Source of the DNA: Micavibrio sp. UBA5703
Lineage (GTDB): Bacteria > Pseudomonadota > Alphaproteobacteria > Micavibrionales > Micavibrionaceae
Assembly: GCA_002420015.1 (NCBI GenBank)
Contig: DIHF01000059.1
Location: 12,285 to 28,423, forward strand
Direction of reading: 5' to 3'
DNA: 16,139 nt
Shown: positions 13,729-16,139 of the stretch, piece after piece
Position numbering within the stretch: the stretch's first letter is position 1
Layout: every line of letters starts with the position of its first letter
Position numbers and translations under genes: made by a program
Notes under the pieces: generated by a model
What the model was told of the DNA's origin: nothing
Database searches by the model: none
Seen by the model: the letters and a program-made list of their open reading frames with translations, nothing else

Positions 13729-13837
13729 GTTTACACCTTTTTCAGTTTAGGAACTCAGCAGGACTTAACAAACACGCGAAGGCGTTTCTATACAGATTTT
13801 CCCGGCGTGTCAAAGAGAGATTAAATCGGTTGGAAGG

Positions 13838-15589
13838 TCAGCGGGAATATGCAATCTCGGAACGAGTCGCAATTCTCCCGCTACCGCCAACATAGTGCAC
13901 GGGTAAGTGGTAGCCGTCAATACCGGCAAGCGCATCGATGAGCTTGCTGTCATAGTTGTACACATCCGATCCATAGACAATCTGGCCTTTATCGCCGATC
14001 CAGACCGTATAGTACAATACGTAAACTTTGACAGGCTTTACGATATCAAAATCCGTTTCCTTACCGGCGGAAAAAACCTCACTCATGAGGTTTTCGCCCC
14101 AGCCCTGATATCCGTCCATCACAAAACTTGCAACCTTTTCGGGGTGTTTCATACGCATGCAACCGGATGAAACGGCGCGCTCGGGCTTGTCGAAAAGTTC
14201 CGGGTGATTGGTATCGTGAAGATACATGTTGTATTCATTGGGCATCAGGATGCGCACGCGGCCCAGCGGGTTATGCTCGCCCGGTGTCTGGATGAAGCGG
14301 ATCTTGCTCAGTTCCGCTTTTGAAATCGTATTCCAGTCTATCGAGGACGGGTCGAGCGTTCGGGCTTCGCTGCCGTACCCCTTAATCAATTCCATACCTT
14401 TATCGACAAGAAAATTCGGGTCTTCCTGAATTTTGGGAACGATATCGAAAATTTTGACGGTCGGCGGAACGGTCCATTTGGGGTTCAGGCGAACCCCTGT
14501 GACTTCCGTTGAAAACGAGCGAGTCCGGCGCCACGGGCTGCCGACGATGACGGGCATCTCCAACTTGACCCGCCCCTGATCCAGCGCCCACAGGGTCGCG
14601 GAAGGAATATTGACAACGATAAACCGGTCCGGCTTTTCGCCTTCGGACCAGCGCAACCTCTCCATATTCGCAATCAGTTGAAGCATCTTGTCGTGCTTGG
14701 TGCGGTTCAAAAGCTGAAGCGTTTTATCGCCGATCACCCCGTCCGCCATAAGTTCGTTTTCGCGCTGAAATTTCATAACGGCGGCGGCCAGTTCATCGTC
14801 GTACACCATCTTGTTTTTTTCCGGCTGCTTCAGACCCATGCGGTCGCGCAGCTTGGGGACCGCCTTATGGCCCCAGCCGGGCCTCATCAAACCGCCGAAC
14901 ACGATCGGCAAATGCTGTTCGTACGCGCCGACATCTTCCTGCGCCAGACGGACCAGTTCCTTTTGAAGTTTTTTGTATGTCGGGCTTTTGGGTTCGATAT
15001 CCTTGATAACCCGGTCAAAACTCTTGCCTTCGGCCAGAAAGCCAAGAACATCTTCGCTTCCCATCGGGGCGCGCCAGTCCTTCATATCAAGCTTCATAGC
15101 CTCCGGGCTTATACGCATGCCGCTGAGATCGCGGGCATAGCGGATAAAAGCATCGGTCAGAAGCAACTCCAGCTCCGCCTTTTCCATCATATTCGGATGC
15201 TCAATCATCCCCCTGATTTCATCGGTATGGTACTTGCGCGGGTTCAGCCCGTGCGTCCATGAGGCTTCAAGAATTTCCAGAAACTTTTCCGCCCTGCCCG
15301 TCGGGCCGCTGTCACCCACCCAGTACGGGCGGTTTTCACGGGTTGAATAATAAACCTGCATGGCTTTGCTGTCGTGAAACTTGGCCTTGCCGACACGTCC
15401 GGCGCTCAGGGCACTGCCCAGCGAGGTTTTCATCAAAAATGACGGCTTACCCCCCTGCGCGTCCTCGGCAGCCGGGGCCATGTACTGACCCGTTGACGGT
15501 GCAGAAAAGCCGAAAACGGCTGTGGATAAGACTATGGATACCACAGCCAGAATCTTAAAATGGTTGTTAAATTTGCCGTTTTTATGCAT
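13838..15589 (-). CDS. YcbB/LdtD-type L,D-transpeptidase
   Basis: This enzyme makes 3-3 cross-links in peptidoglycan or attaches proteins to it in the periplasm, and is insensitive to most penicillins. The 583-residue protein starts with a signal peptide or anchor (hydrophobic 12-28, possible cleavage near GFSA at 30). A scaffold domain (about 70-255) precedes a peptidoglycan-binding-like segment (AAVMKFQRENELMADGVIGD, 269-288) and the YkuD catalytic domain (about 322-530). The active site is YLHDTNHPELF (His458) and RAVSSGCMRMKHPE with Cys477. The long capping loop between 360 and 440 is characteristic of the YcbB group. A DUF882 peptidase gene follows 109 bp downstream on the same strand. 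The ATG at 15589 has no strong Shine-Dalgarno. Regulation by the LdtR-like protein is possible but only inferred. Confidence 0.93.
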   Translation of the reverse strand: MHKNGKFNNHFKILAVVSIVLSTAVFGFSAPSTGQYMAPAAEDAQGGKPSFLMKTSLGSALSAGRVGKAKFHDSKAMQVYYSTRENRPYWVGDSGPTGRAEKFLEILEASWTHGLNPRKYHTDEIRGMIEHPNMMEKAELELLLTDAFIRYARDLSGMRISPEAMKLDMKDWRAPMGSEDVLGFLAEGKSFDRVIKDIEPKSPTYKKLQKELVRLAQEDVGAYEQHLPIVFGGLMRPGWGHKAVPKLRDRMGLKQPEKNKMVYDDELAAAVMKFQRENELMADGVIGDKTLQLLNRTKHDKMLQLIANMERLRWSEGEKPDRFIVVNIPSATLWALDQGRVKLEMPVIVGSPWRRTRSFSTEVTGVRLNPKWTVPPTVKIFDIVPKIQEDPNFLVDKGMELIKGYGSEARTLDPSSIDWNTISKAELSKIRFIQTPGEHNPLGRVRILMPNEYNMYLHDTNHPELFDKPERAVSSGCMRMKHPEKVASFVMDGYQGWGENLMSEVFSAGKETDFDIVKPVKVYVLYYTVWIGDKGQIVYGSDVYNYDSKLIDALAGIDGYHLPVHYVGGSGRIATRSEIAYSR

Positions 15590-15659
15590 GGACCGATGAT
15601 GAATAGTAGTGAACCGCCAATTTCGATCCTACCACAAAACCGGTTAAAAGAGGCTTATT

Positions 15660-15665
15660 AGTATA
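15660..15665 (-). promoter_or_regulatory. Candidate -10 box for the L,D-transpeptidase gene
   Basis: TATACT on the minus strand, 71 bp before the ATG, matches the -10 consensus at five of six bases in an AT-rich setting just after the ilvD stop. The expected -35 position has only a poor match (TACGGC). Downstream, AACCGGTT (15638-15645) is a perfect 8-bp palindrome that could be an operator. Weak evidence. Confidence 0.25.
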
Positions 15666-15692
15666 TGAAAAAACTAGATAAAATGCCGTATT

Positions 15693-16139
15693 TTACAGAT
15701 CCACAAACGTATGCGTCTCGGCCTTGGCGCCGGGGTGAGTGACCGCACCGTCACGGGCCGGGCCGACCTGCTGCGCATATTTCCATAGAGCGCCTGACTG
15801 GTAATTTGTTTCACATGGAACCCAATTTTTCTTCCGTTTTTCAAGCTCTTCGGCGCCGAGCTTCACATCCAGGGTTCCCTTTTCGGCGTCTATGCGAATA
15901 ATGTCACCGTCCTTCAGCAATCCGATGGGGCCGCCCATGGCCGCTTCCGGCCCGACATGGCCGATGCAGAAACCGCGTGTGCCGCCTGAAAAACGCCCAT
16001 CCGTAATCAGGGCCACCTTGCCGCCCGTCCCCTGCCCGTAAAGGGCCGCGGTTGTGGAGAGCATTTCCCGCATGCCGGGGCCGCCTTTGGCCCCTTCATA
16101 GCGGATAACCAGAACTTCGCCATCCTTGTATTGGCGGGA
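15693..16139 (-). CDS. ilvD: Dihydroxy-acid dehydratase, C-terminal part (cut by window edge)
   Basis: IlvD is the iron-sulfur enzyme that dehydrates 2,3-dihydroxy-3-methylvalerate and its isovalerate analogue to 2-keto acids in isoleucine and valine synthesis. Only the last 148 residues are in the window, ending at a TAA at 15695-15693. The segment VIRYEGAKGGPGMREML, ITDGRFSGGTRG and CIGHVGPEAAMGGPIGLLKDGD are highly conserved in IlvD and the related 6-phosphogluconate dehydratase Edd. The tail PCETNYQSGALWKYAQQVGPARDGAVTHPG fits IlvD (WKYAxxVxxAxxGAVTxP) better than Edd. The cluster-binding cysteines lie upstream, outside the window. The gene ends 103 bp before the L,D-transpeptidase start on the same strand; no terminator is evident between them. 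Confidence 0.95.
   Translation of the reverse strand, partial: SRQYKDGEVLVIRYEGAKGGPGMREMLSTTAALYGQGTGGKVALITDGRFSGGTRGFCIGHVGPEAAMGGPIGLLKDGDIIRIDAEKGTLDVKLGAEELEKRKKNWVPCETNYQSGALWKYAQQVGPARDGAVTHPGAKAETHTFVDL

Noticed and set aside
13780..13797. ACGC/GCGT hairpin with a following T-rich stretch between the transpeptidase and DUF882 genes as a terminator
   Set aside because: The stem is only four pairs and the T-run is interrupted (TGTTTGTT), so it is too weak to call.
14678..15262. A 194-codon plus-strand frame inside the L,D-transpeptidase gene
   Set aside because: Antisense shadow; the minus-strand gene has the complete family architecture.
1..16139. CRISPR array, tRNA or rRNA genes, transposases, prophage or toxin-antitoxin genes
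   Set aside because: No regularly spaced direct repeats, cloverleaf-like segments or matching protein families were found on either strand; the repeats present are inverted and isolated.

Overview
The window is 16.1 kb of dense bacterial chromosome, with 18 protein genes (two cut by the window edges) and no gap between genes longer than about 160 bp. The gene families point to an alphaproteobacterium. The evidence is an LdtR-type MarR regulator beside hemB, rpiB overlapping glyA, a short DUF6898-like protein, a magnesium-type HemB, an alphaproteobacterial-style RecO and ParC, and a stator pair motA-motB. The genus cannot be fixed from sequence alone. A motile, free-living member of a Rhodospirillales- or Micavibrio-like group would fit, but that is a guess. 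Most genes look GC-rich; one (6305-7030) is clearly poorer in GC.

Layout. 1-1172 (minus): a small conserved protein, rpiB and glyA in one operon that runs off the left edge. 1273-2448 (plus): glutaryl-CoA dehydrogenase, divergent from that operon across a palindromic repeat. 2519-3031 (minus): LdtR-like MarR regulator, divergent from hemB (3115-4149, plus). 4272-6289 (plus): motA-motB, the flagellar stator. 6305-7030 (minus): an unrecognised, low-GC gene. 7092-10203 (minus): recO then parC, separated by another palindromic repeat. 10251-11677 (plus): L-aspartate dehydrogenase and a histidine phosphatase, two bases apart. 11647-12986 (minus): folK-folP, whose end overlaps the phosphatase end by 31 bp. 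13144-15589 (minus): a YcbB-type L,D-transpeptidase followed by a Tat-exported YcbK-type (DUF882) peptidase. 15693-16139 (minus): the C-terminal end of ilvD.

Most genes are core metabolism: one-carbon/serine, pentose phosphate, tetrapyrrole, folate, NAD, branched-chain amino acids, DNA repair and topology. The clearest functional links are the two cell-wall enzymes with the LdtR-like regulator 10 kb away, the folK-folP pair, and the motA-motB pair. I found no CRISPR array, tRNA, rRNA, transposase or phage gene, and nothing that amounts to a new multi-gene system.

The least explained signals are non-coding. Several gaps hold imperfect inverted repeats built on related CACAGAG/GACACAAAG-like units, and one gap holds an unrelated REP-like palindrome. 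A perfect 11-bp AU-rich palindrome sits directly before the motA start and holds its only Shine-Dalgarno-like bases.
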